Origin: Reyranella sp. | GTDB taxonomy: Bacteria; Pseudomonadota; Alphaproteobacteria; Reyranellales; Reyranellaceae | DNA: 64,000 nt | Direction of reading: 5' to 3' | Assembly: GCA_019750135.1 (NCBI GenBank) | Contig: JAIEOV010000018.1 | Coordinates: 1 to 64,000 of the forward strand | Shown here: one piece after another, positions 48,541 to 55,912 of the stretch | How the letters are laid out: the number at the start of each line of letters is the position of its first letter | Numbering within the stretch: position 1 is the first letter of the stretch | Notes under the pieces: generated by a model | Seen by the model: only the letters and a program-made list of their open reading frames with translations | Told to the model about the DNA's origin: nothing | Databases searched by the model: none | Position numbers and translations under genes: made by a program

Positions 48541-48611
48541 CTGTTGCTGCGACGACAAGAACAGGTCCCTCGGCCGCGGCCGTCTTCAGGGCGCTTCGTC
48601 GGGGATGACGG
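48527..48611. repeat. Dispersed repeat family D, truncated copy 3
   Basis: Carries the inner pair GAGGGATCTGTTCTGTTG and CAAGAACAGGTCCCTCGG and the right terminus GGGGATGACGG, but not the left GTCATCCC end. The left side instead joins the tail of the antitoxin relic. Confidence 0.8.
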
Positions 48612-48658
48612 AAAGTTGGCCAACGCGATAGCCCTACCGACGGGTCGGCTGGCTGCAG

Positions 48659-48675
48659 AAGGCGCGGCTTTTGCT
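48659..48675 (+). promoter_or_regulatory. Sigma-54-like box before the AapJ-like gene
   Basis: AAGGCGCG-GCTT-TTGCT, 33 bp upstream of the start codon. GG (48661-48662) and GC (48673-48674) are 12 bases apart and the -12 box is perfect; three positions of the -24 box differ from consensus. Glutamate/general amino-acid binding protein genes in other proteobacteria are under Ntr or sigma-54 control, which supports but does not prove this. Confidence 0.45.
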
Positions 48676-48708
48676 ATGCTGACGCCGACAATAACGAAGG
48701 GATCAGGG

Positions 48709-49734
48709 ATGCTTCACAAATTCATCGCGGCCACCGCGCTCGGCGGCGCGGCCGCTTTTGCGTCGTTGCCGGCCTCGGCCGGCCAGACGTTCGATGCCGT
48801 CAAGGCCAAGGGCTTCGTGCAGTGCGCGGTCAATACCGGGCTGGCGGGCTTCTCCATGGCCGACAGCCAGGGCAAGTGGACGGGGCTCGACATCGATCTC
48901 TGCAAGGCGGTCGCGGCCGCCATGTTCGGCGACGCCGAGAAGTCGAAGTTCACGCCGACGACGGCGCAGCAGCGCTTCGTCGCCCTGCAGTCGGGCGAGG
49001 TCGACGTCATCACGCGCAACGCCACGCAGACCCTGCTGCGCGACACCTCGCTCGGCTTCAACATCGCCGGCGTCAATTTCTATGACGGCCAGGGCTTCCT
49101 GGTGCCGGCCAAGAGCAACATCAAGAGCGCCAAGGAGCTGAACGGCGCCACGGTCTGCGTCCAGCCCGGCACCACCACCGAGCTCAACCTCGCCGACTAC
49201 TTCCGCAAGCAGAAGATGACCTTCAAGCCGGTGCTGATTGAGAAGCTCGACGAGCTGCTGCAGGCCTATGCCGCCGGCCGCTGCGATGCCTACACCACCG
49301 ACGCCTCGGGCCTGGCCGCGGTGCGCGTCGCTCAGCTCGCCGGCAAGGGCGAGCACGTGATCCTGCCCGAGCGCATCTCCAAGGAGCCGCTCGGCCCGAT
49401 CGTGCGCCACGGCGACGACCAGTGGTTCGACCTCGTGAAGTGGGTGTTGATGGGCATGATCGAGGCCGAGGAGATGGGCATCACGTCGAAGAACGTCGAC
49501 GAAATGCTGAAAAGCGACGATCCCTCGATCAAGCGCTTCCTCGGCGTCACGCCGAGCTTCGGCAAGGCGGTCGGCGTCGACGAGAAGTGGATGTACAACG
49601 TCATCAAGCAGGTCGGGAACTACGGCGAGAGCTACGAGCGCAACGTCGGCACGAGCACACCGCTCAAGCTCGAGCGCGGCCAGAACGCGCTGTGGACCAA
49701 CGGCGGCCTGCTGTACGCGATCCCGTTCCGCTGA
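48709..49734 (+). CDS. aapJ: General L-amino-acid ABC transporter substrate-binding protein (AapJ-like)
   Basis: A 341-residue periplasmic binding protein of SBP family 3. A signal peptide (about residues 1-24, ending PASA) precedes GQTFDAVKAKGFVQCAVNTGLAGFS. Ligand-binding signatures include GLDIDLCKAVAAAMFGD, SGEVDVITRNATQTLLRD and RCDAYTTDASGLAA, all as in AapJ/BztA proteins. Its permease (AapQM) and ATPase (AapP) genes are not in the window. Start was set at MLHKFIAATA; longer frames run into repeat sequence. Confidence 0.92.
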   Translation: MLHKFIAATALGGAAAFASLPASAGQTFDAVKAKGFVQCAVNTGLAGFSMADSQGKWTGLDIDLCKAVAAAMFGDAEKSKFTPTTAQQRFVALQSGEVDVITRNATQTLLRDTSLGFNIAGVNFYDGQGFLVPAKSNIKSAKELNGATVCVQPGTTTELNLADYFRKQKMTFKPVLIEKLDELLQAYAAGRCDAYTTDASGLAAVRVAQLAGKGEHVILPERISKEPLGPIVRHGDDQWFDLVKWVLMGMIEAEEMGITSKNVDEMLKSDDPSIKRFLGVTPSFGKAVGVDEKWMYNVIKQVGNYGESYERNVGTSTPLKLERGQNALWTNGGLLYAIPFR

Positions 49735-49745
49735 TCCGCTGGGGG

Positions 49746-49765
49746 CGCGCCACTCCAGTGGCGCG
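49746..49765 (+). terminator. Hairpin after the AapJ-like gene
   Basis: CGCGCCACT-CC-AGTGGCGCG, a 9-bp perfect inverted repeat 11 bp after the stop (loop effectively 4 bases once end pairs open), followed by TCTTG. Likely 3' end of the transcript, directly followed by a family A palindrome. Confidence 0.6.
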
Positions 49766-49771
49766 TCTTGC

Positions 49772-49832
49772 CGGAGCGCGGACCTCCAGGTCCGCTCATG
49801 ATTCTGATGCGGACCTGGAGGTCCGCGCTCCG
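49772..49832. repeat. Palindromic repeat family A, diverged copy 3
   Basis: 24-bp arms, left starting CGGAGCGCGGACCTCCAGG and right its perfect complement, around TCATGATTCTGAT. Same outline as 11045-11097 and 13750-13802, but GGCC blocks are replaced by GACC/GGTC with compensating changes in both arms, as expected if the stem is selected. Confidence 0.88.
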
Positions 49833-49853
49833 AGAAGATCATGATGCGCGCGA

Positions 49854-49875
49854 GGACGCGCGCGGTCCGGAAGAC
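49854..49875. repeat. Palindromic repeat family C, half copy
   Basis: GGACGCGCGCGGTCCGGAAGAC equals the right arm of the 25719-25765 repeat and touches the serine hydrolase stop codon. The left arm is reduced to GCGCGCG just before it. Confidence 0.7.
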
Positions 49876-51476
49876 TAAGACGCCCGCTCGAACCGCATCT
49901 TCTTCACTCGGCCGGTCGAGACCTCGATCGCCTCGATCTTGCCGGCGCGGTCGCGCACCAGGTGGGCGAGCTGGCTGACCGAGATCCAGTTGCCCGGTGT
50001 GTCGATCTCGATCGTGTCGCCGTCGAGGCCGCGCACCGGCCAGGCCGGGCCGCCGGCGACCAGCGGGCCGCTCACCGCACCTTCCCACTTGTCGCCCTTG
50101 CCCTTGATGTCCCAGACGGCACCGGAATCGGCCGAGACATAGGTGCCGGCCAACGCCGCCGGAACGGCCTTGCGCTTGCCGAGCTTCTTGAAGCTCAGCA
50201 CACGCCCCGCGCCGACATCGACTCGCAGCGTTCCTTTGCCCGGCTTCAGCATGAACTCGAACGAGCCGCGCTCGGCGCCGAACCAGCCGCCGGGCCGGCG
50301 GCCCAGCACGAACGGCATGCCGTTCTGGGTCACCACGGCCTCGCCGTTCTTCCACGCCAGGTCGAACAGCGCGGGCTCCTCGGCGTTGAACCAGGTGCCG
50401 GCGATCGGCTTGATCTCGGCCTCGGCGATGGGATCGAGCTTGGCCTTCAGCCGCTTGTCGCCTTCCAGCGCGTCGGCCGCGATGGCATGCGCCAGCCGCC
50501 ATGGATCGATGGTGGCGAGGTTGGCGATGACGATCACCGTCAGATCGGCCGCCGGCACGCGCAAAAACTCCGTGCGATAGCCCGGCCACAGGCCGCCATG
50601 GCCCACCGTCTCCATGCCGCGTATCTCGCCCACGCCGACACCGCGGCGATAGTGATTGGCGTGCCCGCCCGTCAGCGGCGCGACTGCGGCGAGCTGCGCC
50701 GGCAGCGACTTGCCCAGCGCGGGGTTGTCGTAATGCCGGCTCCAGATCAGCAGGTCCTCGACCGACGAGGTGAGCCCGCCCTCGCCACCTTGCGGATAGG
50801 CGTGGCCGGCGCGGCGGAAGCCCGCCTTGTCGTCCCCGAGATAGCCGGTGGCGAGGTTGGGGATCACCGTATCGATGGCATCGGCCAGCATGGTGCTGGT
50901 CATGCCGAGCGGCTTGAAGATGCGCTCCTCCATCACGTCGCCTAATTTCTTCTTCGCAAGACGCTCGATGATGAAACCCAGCAGCAGGAAGTTGGAGTTG
51001 CTGTAGAGGAAGCGGCTGCCCGGCGCGAAGTTGAGATGGTTGTTGCGGGCACAGGCGGCGAGGAGGTCCTGGGTGCGCACCGGCTTCTCGAGCGCATGGC
51101 CGCCCAGCCGCAGCAGTTCGAGGAAATCCGGCAGGCCGCTGGAGTTGCGCATCATCTGGTCGATGGTGACCGGCAGCGGCTTCAGCTCCTTGAGGTACTG
51201 GTGAGGCGGATCGGAGAGTTTCAGCTTGCCCTCGGCCGCCAGCAGCAGCGCCGTGGTGACGGTGAACTGCTTGCTGACCGAGGCGATGCGGAAGCGCGTC
51301 TGCGGCCCGATCGGCACGTTGTGCTCGATGCTGGCGAGCCCATAACCCTTGCAGATCTCGACCTCGCCGCCCTGCATCACGGCGACGACGGCGCCCGGCG
51401 AGCCGGGCTTGGTGTAGCGGGCGAACAGCGCATCGATGCGGCGTTCGAGCGAAAGGAAGGCGATCGATTTCGACAT
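49875..51476 (-). CDS. Serine hydrolase, beta-lactamase/D-aminopeptidase-like
   Basis: A 533-residue serine hydrolase of the class C beta-lactamase/penicillin-binding fold. The nucleophile motif SxxK is Ser66-Val-Ser-Lys69 (IASVSKQ), the YxN motif is in FLYSNSNFLLLG and a HxG-type motif is in VGHGGLWPGY. The 200-residue C-terminal part resembles the lipocalin-like domains B/C of D-aminopeptidase. No signal peptide is apparent. An upstream start (51494) adds six residues; the ribosome site does not decide between them. Substrate could be D-amino-acid amides or peptides. Confidence 0.85.
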   Translation of the reverse strand: MSKSIAFLSLERRIDALFARYTKPGSPGAVVAVMQGGEVEICKGYGLASIEHNVPIGPQTRFRIASVSKQFTVTTALLLAAEGKLKLSDPPHQYLKELKPLPVTIDQMMRNSSGLPDFLELLRLGGHALEKPVRTQDLLAACARNNHLNFAPGSRFLYSNSNFLLLGFIIERLAKKKLGDVMEERIFKPLGMTSTMLADAIDTVIPNLATGYLGDDKAGFRRAGHAYPQGGEGGLTSSVEDLLIWSRHYDNPALGKSLPAQLAAVAPLTGGHANHYRRGVGVGEIRGMETVGHGGLWPGYRTEFLRVPAADLTVIVIANLATIDPWRLAHAIAADALEGDKRLKAKLDPIAEAEIKPIAGTWFNAEEPALFDLAWKNGEAVVTQNGMPFVLGRRPGGWFGAERGSFEFMLKPGKGTLRVDVGAGRVLSFKKLGKRKAVPAALAGTYVSADSGAVWDIKGKGDKWEGAVSGPLVAGGPAWPVRGLDGDTIEIDTPGNWISVSQLAHLVRDRAGKIEAIEVSTGRVKKMRFERAS

Positions 51477-51553
51477 GAGGGCCATCCAAGCCAACGGCCT
51501 CGCGCTTGTAAAGCCGAGCCGCTACCTTGCGGCGAACACAGGAGGAACGTGCG

Positions 51554-52375
51554 ATGACGCAGCGGATGGAGCGGCGATTCGTCAAAGTCGAGAAGGGGCT
51601 CGGCCCGCAGGGCCGCATCGCGGTCGTGCGCTTCGACCGTGGCGACAACGTCAACGCCTTCTCCTACCAGGCGATGCGCGAGCTGCGCGACGTCACGCGC
51701 GAGTTCGAGGACGATCTCGATACGTCGGTGGTGATCCTGACAGGCTCGGCGAAAGCCTTCTCGGCAGGCTTCGATCTGAAGGATCCCGAAGGCCGCTTGC
51801 GCGATACCGCCACCATCGCCGAGAAGATCCAGCGCCAGCGGCTCGGCCCCAAGATGTCGCGTGCCTGGCAGGAGATGGACCAGGTGACCATCGCCGCCAT
51901 CGAGGGCCATTGCATCGGCGGCGGCGCGGCCCTGGTCGTGTCGCTCGACTTCCGCTTTTGCGGCAAGGGCGCGCATTTCCGCATTCCCGAGGTCGAGCTC
52001 GGCATGAACATGAGCTGGGGATCGATCCCACGCATGGTCGCGTTGATGGGGCCGGCGCGCACCAAGCAGGCGGTGATCCTGGCGTCCGACCGCATTCCCG
52101 CCGCCACGGCCCTGGAATGGGGCCTGGTCGAGAAGGTGGTCGATGACGGCCAGGCGCTGGCGGCGGCCATGGAATTCGCCGAGCGCATCGCGCGGCAGCC
52201 GCCGATCCCCGTGCGCATGACCAAGACGACGGTCAACCGCGTCGCTTTTGCGTTGCACGACCTCGGCTCGCACATGGACGCCGAGCAGAACGTGTTGACG
52301 GGCCTGACGGAGGATTACAAGGAGGGGACGTCAGCCTTCCGCGAGAAGCGCAAGCCGACGTTCAAGGGGCGGTAG
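51554..52375 (+). CDS. Enoyl-CoA hydratase/isomerase (crotonase) family protein
   Basis: A 273-residue crotonase-fold protein. The first oxyanion-hole segment is SAKAFSAGFDLKD and the second AIEGHCIGGGAALVVSLDFRF. At the two catalytic Glu positions of true hydratases, the FRIPEVELGMNMSWGSIPRM region keeps one Glu and shows Gly/Met nearby, so hydratase activity is not certain. Start at MTQRMERRF was chosen for its GGAGGA ribosome site at 8 bases. Divergent from the serine hydrolase. Confidence 0.88.
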   Translation: MTQRMERRFVKVEKGLGPQGRIAVVRFDRGDNVNAFSYQAMRELRDVTREFEDDLDTSVVILTGSAKAFSAGFDLKDPEGRLRDTATIAEKIQRQRLGPKMSRAWQEMDQVTIAAIEGHCIGGGAALVVSLDFRFCGKGAHFRIPEVELGMNMSWGSIPRMVALMGPARTKQAVILASDRIPAATALEWGLVEKVVDDGQALAAAMEFAERIARQPPIPVRMTKTTVNRVAFALHDLGSHMDAEQNVLTGLTEDYKEGTSAFREKRKPTFKGR

Positions 52376-52403
52376 TTTCGCGAGGCGTCGATACGACACT
52401 GCT

Positions 52404-52470
52404 GTCATCCCGAGCGTAGCAAGGGACCTTTACTGTTGCCTTAAAGGTCCCTCGCTGCGCTCGGGATGAC
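52404..52470. repeat. Dispersed repeat family D, compact copy 4
   Basis: 67 bp with GTCATCCCGAGCGTAGC and GCTGCGCTCGGGATGAC ends and inner AAGGGACCTTTACTG/AAAGGTCCCTCG. Lies 28 bp after the crotonase stop and 8 bp before the DUF1289 stop, between convergent genes. Confidence 0.9.
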
Positions 52471-52478
52471 ACCGTGCC

Positions 52479-52634
52479 TTAAGCAATCTTCCTTATTGGC
52501 AGCTGGTCGATGATCTTCTGCCGCTCGGGATCCTCCAGCATCATCCAGCGGCCGATCTCCTCGACGGTGCGTTTGCAGCCGAGGCAGAAGCCGCTTTTGC
52601 GGTCGAGCGTGCAGATGCCGATGCACGGCGACAT
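52479..52634 (-). CDS. DUF1289 family protein (Fe-S/zinc cysteine motif)
   Basis: A 51-residue DUF1289 protein with the family N-terminus MSPCIGICTLDRKSGFCLGC: cysteines 4, 8, 17 and 20 in a CxxxC...CxxC pattern, likely to bind metal. ...RTVEEIGRWMML is the conserved helical part. Function unknown. An upstream ATG (52667) would add 11 residues and start just 4 bp after the phaR stop; the shorter start fits the family. Probably co-transcribed with phaR. Confidence 0.85.
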   Translation of the reverse strand: MSPCIGICTLDRKSGFCLGCKRTVEEIGRWMMLEDPERQKIIDQLPIRKIA

Positions 52635-52670
52635 GACTCGCCTGAGAGGCGGCGGCCCATCACCCATTAC

Positions 52671-53315
52671 TCAGGACTTCTTGCTGAGTTCCGCGAGCTG
52701 GCTCTGCAACTCGTCGAGCTTGCGCTTGAGATCGTCGATCGCCGTGTCGTTGGCCGGCGCTGGCGTAACCGGTGCGTCGGTCTTGGCCGGCGGCTCCTGG
52801 CCATTGGCCGCCGCGGGCGGCATCCCCGGCCCCCCGGGGCGCTGGAACGGATTGAACATGCGCATGGCGTTTTCGAACATCGCCATGTTCTGCTTGCCCA
52901 TCGCCTCGAACTGCTGGAACGGGTTGAAGCCGAAGGCATTCTGCAGGTACTTGCGCATCTGCTCCTGGTTGCGTGCGAACTGCGCCATCGACATCTCGAG
53001 ATACTGCGGCACCACCCCCTGCAGGCTGTCGCCGTAGAACGAGATCAGCTGGCGCAGGAAAGGGATCGGCAACAGCGTCTGGCCGCCCTTGCTCTCCTCC
53101 TCGAAGATGATCTGGGTCAGCACCGAGCGCGTGATGTCGTCGCCGGTCTTGGCGTCGTAGACCACGAAGTCGGTCTTCTCCTTCACCATCGTCGCCAGGT
53201 GATCGAGCGTCACGTACGCCGATGTCGCCGTATTGTAGAGTCGCCGGTTCGCGTACTTCTTGATCACTACCGGAGCGGGTTTGGGTCCGCCTTCGGATCC
53301 TGCCTGATCGGCCAT
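52671..53315 (-). CDS. phaR: Polyhydroxyalkanoate synthesis repressor PhaR
   Basis: A 214-residue regulator that binds DNA and PHA granules, repressing phasin and related genes until polymer appears. The N-terminal DNA-binding domain (IKKYANRRLYNTATSAYVTLDHLA, residues about 18-41) and the PHB accumulation regulatory domain (SVLTQIIFEEESKGGQTLLP) are intact. The C-terminal third is Pro/Met-rich and ends in a short coiled coil. It is divergent from the PhaE-like/PhaC-like pair, 153 bp apart, which it may regulate. Confidence 0.95.
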   Translation of the reverse strand: MADQAGSEGGPKPAPVVIKKYANRRLYNTATSAYVTLDHLATMVKEKTDFVVYDAKTGDDITRSVLTQIIFEEESKGGQTLLPIPFLRQLISFYGDSLQGVVPQYLEMSMAQFARNQEQMRKYLQNAFGFNPFQQFEAMGKQNMAMFENAMRMFNPFQRPGGPGMPPAAANGQEPPAKTDAPVTPAPANDTAIDDLKRKLDELQSQLAELSKKS

Positions 53316-53468
53316 TACGCTTCGCTCCCTGGAGCACGCGAGTGAACGTCCGTTTACATCGGACGCGGTCACCTTAGCGCCGATACCGCAGTGCGACAAG
53401 GAGCGGTTTGCGCGTGCGAAAGAAGTGTTCCGCGGACGATCGTCATCGTTGCGGGCTATAGTCCGACC

Positions 53469-53786
53469 ATGGCCCCTGAAAACGACGATGCAGGCGATTT
53501 CGACAAGCTTGCCCGGCGCTATCTCGATCTCTGGCAGAGCCAGCTCGCCGGCCTCGCCTCCGACCAGGCGCTGACCGAGCAGATCGCGCGGCTTTTCGCT
53601 GCCGCGAACGCCCAGGTCGCCAGCGCCCTGCAAGCAGCCCAAGGAGCAACTCATGCAAGCCAGACTGGGTCCGCGGCCGCTGCCCCTTCACCTGGGAACG
53701 GCGCTGATGACGTGGGCGAGCTCCGAAAGCGCCTGGAAACTCTGGAAGCCCGGCTCGCCGAGCTCGAATCAAAGCGCGGTACCTGA
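53469..53786 (+). CDS. Small PhaE/phasin-like helical protein
   Basis: A 105-residue acidic, Ala-rich protein, mostly helical, ending in a heptad-like coiled coil (VGELRKRLETLEARLAELESK). FDKLARRYLDLWQSQLAGLASD near the N-terminus resembles the start of PhaE-type subunits and small partners of class III/IV PHA synthases. It lies opposite phaR and overlaps, in another frame, the 5' end of a PhaC-like gene. The function is inferred from context; I do not recognise a defined family with certainty. Confidence 0.6.
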   Translation: MAPENDDAGDFDKLARRYLDLWQSQLAGLASDQALTEQIARLFAAANAQVASALQAAQGATHASQTGSAAAAPSPGNGADDVGELRKRLETLEARLAELESKRGT

Positions 53787-54939
53787 AGCGATCGCAGCTC
53801 TCCTGCCGGAGATCGCCGCCCTCGAAGCCAAGGTGGGCGCCGGCAAGTTCGAGACTGCACTTCATCGCGAGATCGCCCGGCGCATGGACCGGCTGGCCGA
53901 GGGCGTGCTCGCCTATCGCCGGCATCCCGTCCATCGCGACCTCGAAAATCCGCCGGCCGTGTGGAGCGAGGGCAACACGCGCCTGCTCGACTACGGCGCC
54001 ACCCATCGCGCAGCCCGCGCGCGCGGGGCTCGGGCCGTGCTGGTCGTGCCCTCGCTGATCAATCGCTGGGAGGTCCTGGATCTCACCGCGGAGAAGAGCC
54101 TGCTGCGCGCCATGGCGGCTGCGGGGCTCAGGCCCTATCTCGTCGACTGGGGCACGCCCAATGCCGACGAACGCCGCTTCGACAGCACGGCTTACGTCGC
54201 CCGCCTCGAGCGCGCCGTCGCCTTCCTCACCAAGCGCGCGCGGCGGGCGCCGGCGGTGATGGGCTACTGCATGGGCGGTACGCTCACCGTGGCGCTGGCC
54301 GCGCGCCAGCCGCGCCGCGTCGCCGGCCTCGCCCTGCTGGCAGCACCGTGGGACTTCCATGCCGACCGTACCGGCCATGCCTTCCTGTTGTCGGCCGGCC
54401 CGATGCTGGCGCGCGTCGCCGACCAGGTCGGCGAGTTGCCGGTCGACATCCTGCAGACGCTGTTCTGGTCGCTCGACCCGTGGCTTGCGGTGAAGAAGTT
54501 CGGCCGCTTCCTCGGCATGGACCAGCAAAGCAGCTCGGCGCGCGAGTTCGTGCTGCTCGAGGATTGGCTGAACGACGGCGCACCGCTCGCCGGCCCGACG
54601 GCGCGCGAATGCCTGATCAGCTGGTACGGCGACAACACGCCCGGCGCCGGCCAATGGACGGTCGGCGGCAAGCGCATCGTGCCCTCGAAGATCGCCACGC
54701 CGTCGCTGGTCATGATCCCGTCCGGCGATCGCATCGTGCCGCCCTTGTCGGCCGCGGCGCTGGCGGAGCCGGGTCGCGGCCTCAAGAACGCCACGCGGCT
54801 CGACCTGCCGCTGGGTCATATCGGCATGGTGGTGAGCGGCCGCGCGCGCGACCTCTGCTGGACGCCGCTGATCGAGTGGCTTTCGAACATTCCGCCCAAA
54901 CGCCCCCCTTCCAAACATCCCCCTTCCAAACACTCGTGA
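53707..54939 (+). CDS. PhaC-like alpha/beta hydrolase (poly-3-hydroxyalkanoate synthase family)
   Basis: An alpha/beta-hydrolase related to class III PHA synthases. The nucleophile elbow is GYCMGG (Cys in place of the lipase Ser, as in PhaC), catalytic Asp is in IPSGDRIVP and His in LPLGHIGMV. RLLDYG...VVPSLINRWEVLDL and YLVDWGTP are PhaC signatures. Recognisable homology starts about residue 30 (ALLPEIAALEAKV), so the start is uncertain: ATG 53707 overlaps the preceding gene by 80 bp, while a GTG at about 53834 would avoid overlap. The C-terminus has a direct repeat PPSKHPPSKH. Confidence 0.82.
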   Translation: MTWASSESAWKLWKPGSPSSNQSAVPEAIAALLPEIAALEAKVGAGKFETALHREIARRMDRLAEGVLAYRRHPVHRDLENPPAVWSEGNTRLLDYGATHRAARARGARAVLVVPSLINRWEVLDLTAEKSLLRAMAAAGLRPYLVDWGTPNADERRFDSTAYVARLERAVAFLTKRARRAPAVMGYCMGGTLTVALAARQPRRVAGLALLAAPWDFHADRTGHAFLLSAGPMLARVADQVGELPVDILQTLFWSLDPWLAVKKFGRFLGMDQQSSSAREFVLLEDWLNDGAPLAGPTARECLISWYGDNTPGAGQWTVGGKRIVPSKIATPSLVMIPSGDRIVPPLSAAALAEPGRGLKNATRLDLPLGHIGMVVSGRARDLCWTPLIEWLSNIPPKRPPSKHPPSKHS

Positions 54940-55796
54940 TGACAGAGCCGGAACGTTCGACCGTCTGGAATCATGTCGCCGCCTGGGCGGTGCTGCTCGC
55001 GATCTCGGTGTTCGCCCACACCCACGTCGAGCTGGCCAACGAGGTGCGGCGCGGCGTGTCGGTCACCTATGGCCGCGTCTTCGCCATCGAGGTGACGAGC
55101 CATCTCGTCGTCGCCGCCCTGCTGCCGGTGCTCTACTGGATGCATCGTCGCTGGCCGGTTCGCGGCGGGGCGCGCAACGTCGCGATCCACGTTGCCGGAC
55201 TGGTGCCGTTCAGCATCATCCACACGGCCGGCATGGCAGCCCTTCGCTTGCTGTGGTTCTCCGGCATCCTGGGCGAGGCCCACAGCTTTCCGCTGACCGT
55301 CGACCGGCTGACCTTCGAGTTCGCCAAGGATGTCGTGAACTACGCGATGCTGAGCGGCGCCACGGAGCTGCTGCGCCTGCTGTTCAGCCGCCCGCGACCT
55401 CCCGCTGCCGTCGAAGCCCCGACGCCCCCGGCTGCGCCACCCAGCACCATGCCCACAGCGCTCCCCGAGCGCTTCGCAGTGCGCAAGCGCGGCAAGGAGA
55501 TCATGGTCGAGGTGGCCGACATCGACTGGGTCGAGGCGGCCGGCAACTACGCCGTGCTGCATGTCGGCGGCGAGACCCTGGAGATCCGCTCGTCGCTCAC
55601 CAAGCTCGAGGCCGAGCTCGATCCCAAGCGCTTCGTCAGAGTCCACAAATCCTATGTGGTGAACGTGGCGCGCATCGCCGAGGTCACGCCCTGGATCAGC
55701 GGCGACTGGCGCATCCGCCTGCAGGACGGCGCTGAGGTGAACCTGAGCCGCCGCTACCGCCAGCGCTTCGAGGCTCTGGTGCCGGTGAGGTCATAG
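54939..55796 (+). CDS. LytTR-domain regulator with N-terminal membrane region
   Basis: A 285-residue protein with about four hydrophobic segments (near residues 12-28, 47-67, 82-103 and 127-147), a Pro/Ala-rich linker, then a LytTR DNA-binding domain from about residue 180 (RFAVRKRGKEIMVEVADIDWVEAAGNYAVLH...RVHKSYVVNVARIAEV). It would bind DNA while anchored in the membrane, as in other sensor-LytTR proteins. Start ATG overlaps the PhaC-like TGA (TGATG). The next gene, an acyltransferase, is a likely target. Confidence 0.9.
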   Translation: MTEPERSTVWNHVAAWAVLLAISVFAHTHVELANEVRRGVSVTYGRVFAIEVTSHLVVAALLPVLYWMHRRWPVRGGARNVAIHVAGLVPFSIIHTAGMAALRLLWFSGILGEAHSFPLTVDRLTFEFAKDVVNYAMLSGATELLRLLFSRPRPPAAVEAPTPPAAPPSTMPTALPERFAVRKRGKEIMVEVADIDWVEAAGNYAVLHVGGETLEIRSSLTKLEAELDPKRFVRVHKSYVVNVARIAEVTPWISGDWRIRLQDGAEVNLSRRYRQRFEALVPVRS

Positions 55797-55912
55797 TCTT
55801 CCGGACGTCCCGCGGCGGCTGCCGGTCGTCCCAGAATCCGCGCCGGTCGTCACAATTCGGAGCCGGATCAAAGAGTTGAAGGATAGGGAGGTGACCTCTC
55901 ACGAGGTGCCCC

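Noticed and set aside
48703..51654. A 983-codon minus-strand open frame spanning the AapJ-like and serine hydrolase genes
   Set aside because: It runs in the wrong frame through both genes; the real proteins have full motif sets in other frames.
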